NCBI GenBank assembly: GCA_023393235.1
Contig: JAEWMH010000006.1
Coordinates: forward strand, 1 to 39,083
Direction of reading: 5' to 3'
Length of the DNA: 39,083 nucleotides
Origin: Bacillota bacterium
GTDB lineage: Bacteria > Bacillota > Bacilli > Paenibacillales > NBRC-103111
In this document: positions 38,308-39,083 of the stretch, piece by piece
Numbering within the stretch: the stretch's first letter is position 1
How the letters are laid out: each line of letters starts with the position of its first letter
Notes under the pieces: model-generated
The model's input: the letters and a program-made list of their open reading frames with translations, nothing else
Told to the model about the DNA's origin: nothing
Database searches by the model: none
Position numbers and translations under genes: made by a program

Positions 38308-38418
38308 ATGGGCGCTTGTAATCCTTGCGGAGGAATCGGCGGTTTCGGTACTTCCACTGCCATCATTCTCGTATTGTATATTCTCCTGGTGATCATTCTG
38401 AGAAGCGGCTGGTTCTAA
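38308..38418 (+). CDS. YjcZ-family sporulation peptide
   Basis: Peptide of 36 residues. A Gly/Cys-rich head (MGACNPCGGIGGFG) is followed by one hydrophobic helix (TAIILVLYILLVIIL) and a short RSGWF tail. This layout matches the YjcZ/SscA-type small membrane peptides made in the mother cell of sporulating Bacillales. AGAGGGG lies 9 nt before the ATG. A CATATACT (38254-38261) with GCACAG 18 nt upstream might be a mother-cell sigma promoter, but the match is loose. A terminator follows, so it is a single-gene transcript. Confidence 0.88.
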   Translation: MGACNPCGGIGGFGTSTAIILVLYILLVIILRSGWF

Positions 38419-38461
38419 TCTGCCCCGCTGTAAAGCATCATGAACGACACACAAACAACAA

Positions 38462-38502
38462 AACAACCTTAGTCCCATCCGGCGGGCTAAGGTTGTTTTT
38501 GT
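38462..38502 (+). terminator. Terminator after the YjcZ-type gene
   Basis: AACAACCTTAG (38462-38472) pairs with CTAAGGTTGTT (38487-38497), followed by a T-run. It lies about 45 nt after the stop. Confidence 0.88.
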
Positions 38503-38579
38503 GGTGTTCGGCATGGCTGCAAGGGTGGAAGGCGGGTTTGAAGCGGCGGGCAGCCGGGTAAAAACACATACGGGTCCCG

Positions 38580-38894
38580 CTATCCGAGCCGCATGAGCAG
38601 GAACATGGTACCGATGCCGACTATCACGGCCAGCAGCAGACTGCGGGTAAAAAACGCCGCCGCAAAAGCCGGAATCGCCGCCAGCAGATTGTTGGGCCGG
38701 AACTCCAGGCTTCCGTCCGGCACGAACAGTGCCTGGGCCAGCAAGGCAGCCATCACCGCCACAGGAATATGGCGCAGCCAGCGCATGCTCCACTCGGGCA
38801 GCTCCACCCGGCTTAGGAGGGACAGCGGCAATACCCTAGGCACCAGCGTCACCAGGGAGGCGCCTGCAATTATGAGGATCACGTCCCATCTCAT
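38580..38894 (-). CDS. azlD: AzlD-family branched-chain amino acid export subunit
   Basis: Small membrane protein of 104 residues with three to four hydrophobic helices and the family pattern TLVPRVLPL near the start and SLEFRPNNLLAAIPAF in the middle. With AzlC it forms an exporter of branched-chain amino acids. Its ATG overlaps the terminal TGA of the azlC reading frame (ATGA), the usual coupling of the pair. azlC carries an in-frame stop upstream, so coupling and function of the pair may be compromised. Confidence 0.9.
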   Translation of the reverse strand: MRWDVILIIAGASLVTLVPRVLPLSLLSRVELPEWSMRWLRHIPVAVMAALLAQALFVPDGSLEFRPNNLLAAIPAFAAAFFTRSLLLAVIVGIGTMFLLMRLG

Positions 38895-39083
38895 CGGCGC
38901 ACCTCCGCCAGAAGCCCGGCTGTGGCTGCAACTACGACTGCTATCAAAACACTGACACTAGGTGAAAACCAGAGGCTGCACACCAGAGTGCACAACACGG
39001 CAACGGTCAGCACCAGGAAGTCCACCCGCCATTAGCGCCGGGATAATAAATGAAGGGCCAGCAGGCCGATGAACATGCCGGGC
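38891..39083 (-). pseudogene. azlC: azlC 3' part, interrupted by an in-frame stop
   Basis: The minus-strand frame entering from the window edge reads PGMFIGLLALHLLSRR, typical of the late part of AzlC. It then meets TAA at 39032-39034. After the stop the same frame stays open for 46 more codons (WRVDFLVLTVAVLCTLV and onward), which read as the expected last hydrophobic helices, and ends in a TGA that overlaps the azlD start. A single base change from GAA or CAA would explain it. A sequencing error or true truncation are both possible. The 5' part of the gene is outside the window. Confidence 0.7.

Overview
The window looks like chromosome of an endospore-forming, Paenibacillus-like member of the Bacillales. 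The GC content is high. Sporulation and checkpoint genes (sda, a spo0E-type phosphatase, a YjcZ-type peptide) sit beside Fe-S and redox genes ordered like the Bacillus yut/yuz group, and menaquinone appears to be made by the futalosine route (mqnE plus a UbiD decarboxylase). I see no tRNA, rRNA, CRISPR array, phage or transposase gene.

Region 1 (1-10270) is an allantoin-utilisation locus. On the minus strand it runs: ABC ATPase, permease, lipoprotein, allantoinase, allantoate amidohydrolase, ureidoglycine aminohydrolase, a D-2-hydroxyacid dehydrogenase and the start of a second M20 amidohydrolase (probable ureidoglycolate amidohydrolase). A divergent PucR-type regulator is read on the plus strand. 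Together the enzymes would take allantoin to glyoxylate, releasing its nitrogen, and the dehydrogenase could reduce the glyoxylate. Paired TTATGTTA/TAACATAA palindromes lie just downstream of both divergent promoters.

Region 2 (10267-21420) holds sda with an upstream DnaA-box cluster, a PLD-like membrane protein that lacks the catalytic His, the A-type Fe-S carrier, Spo0E, mqnE, an M23 peptidase, YutJ/YuzB/YutI-type redox genes, a HEPN protein beside ubiD, a thioredoxin, and an SPFH protein with a ribbon-helix-helix partner.

Region 3 (21466-37726) is mainly envelope: a lipoprotein with a copper-amine-oxidase-N stalk domain, a DUF2515 protein, a MurJ/SpoVB-type flippase, DUF456, two HAD phosphatases, an AsnB-type amidotransferase, two tandem class B penicillin-binding proteins, a membrane-anchored transglutaminase and a His-rich MFS transporter. 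Region 4 (37727-39083) holds repeats, a tiny yjcZ-type gene and azlCD, with azlC interrupted by an in-frame stop.

The least explained signals are intergenic. The first is a rigid 185-nt element of four 24-nt units, two direct then two inverted, with identical spacing in two copies and a shortened third copy. The second is a 153-nt stem-loop repeat, present twice, whose stem shows a compensatory base-pair change. Neither is accounted for by the genes around it.
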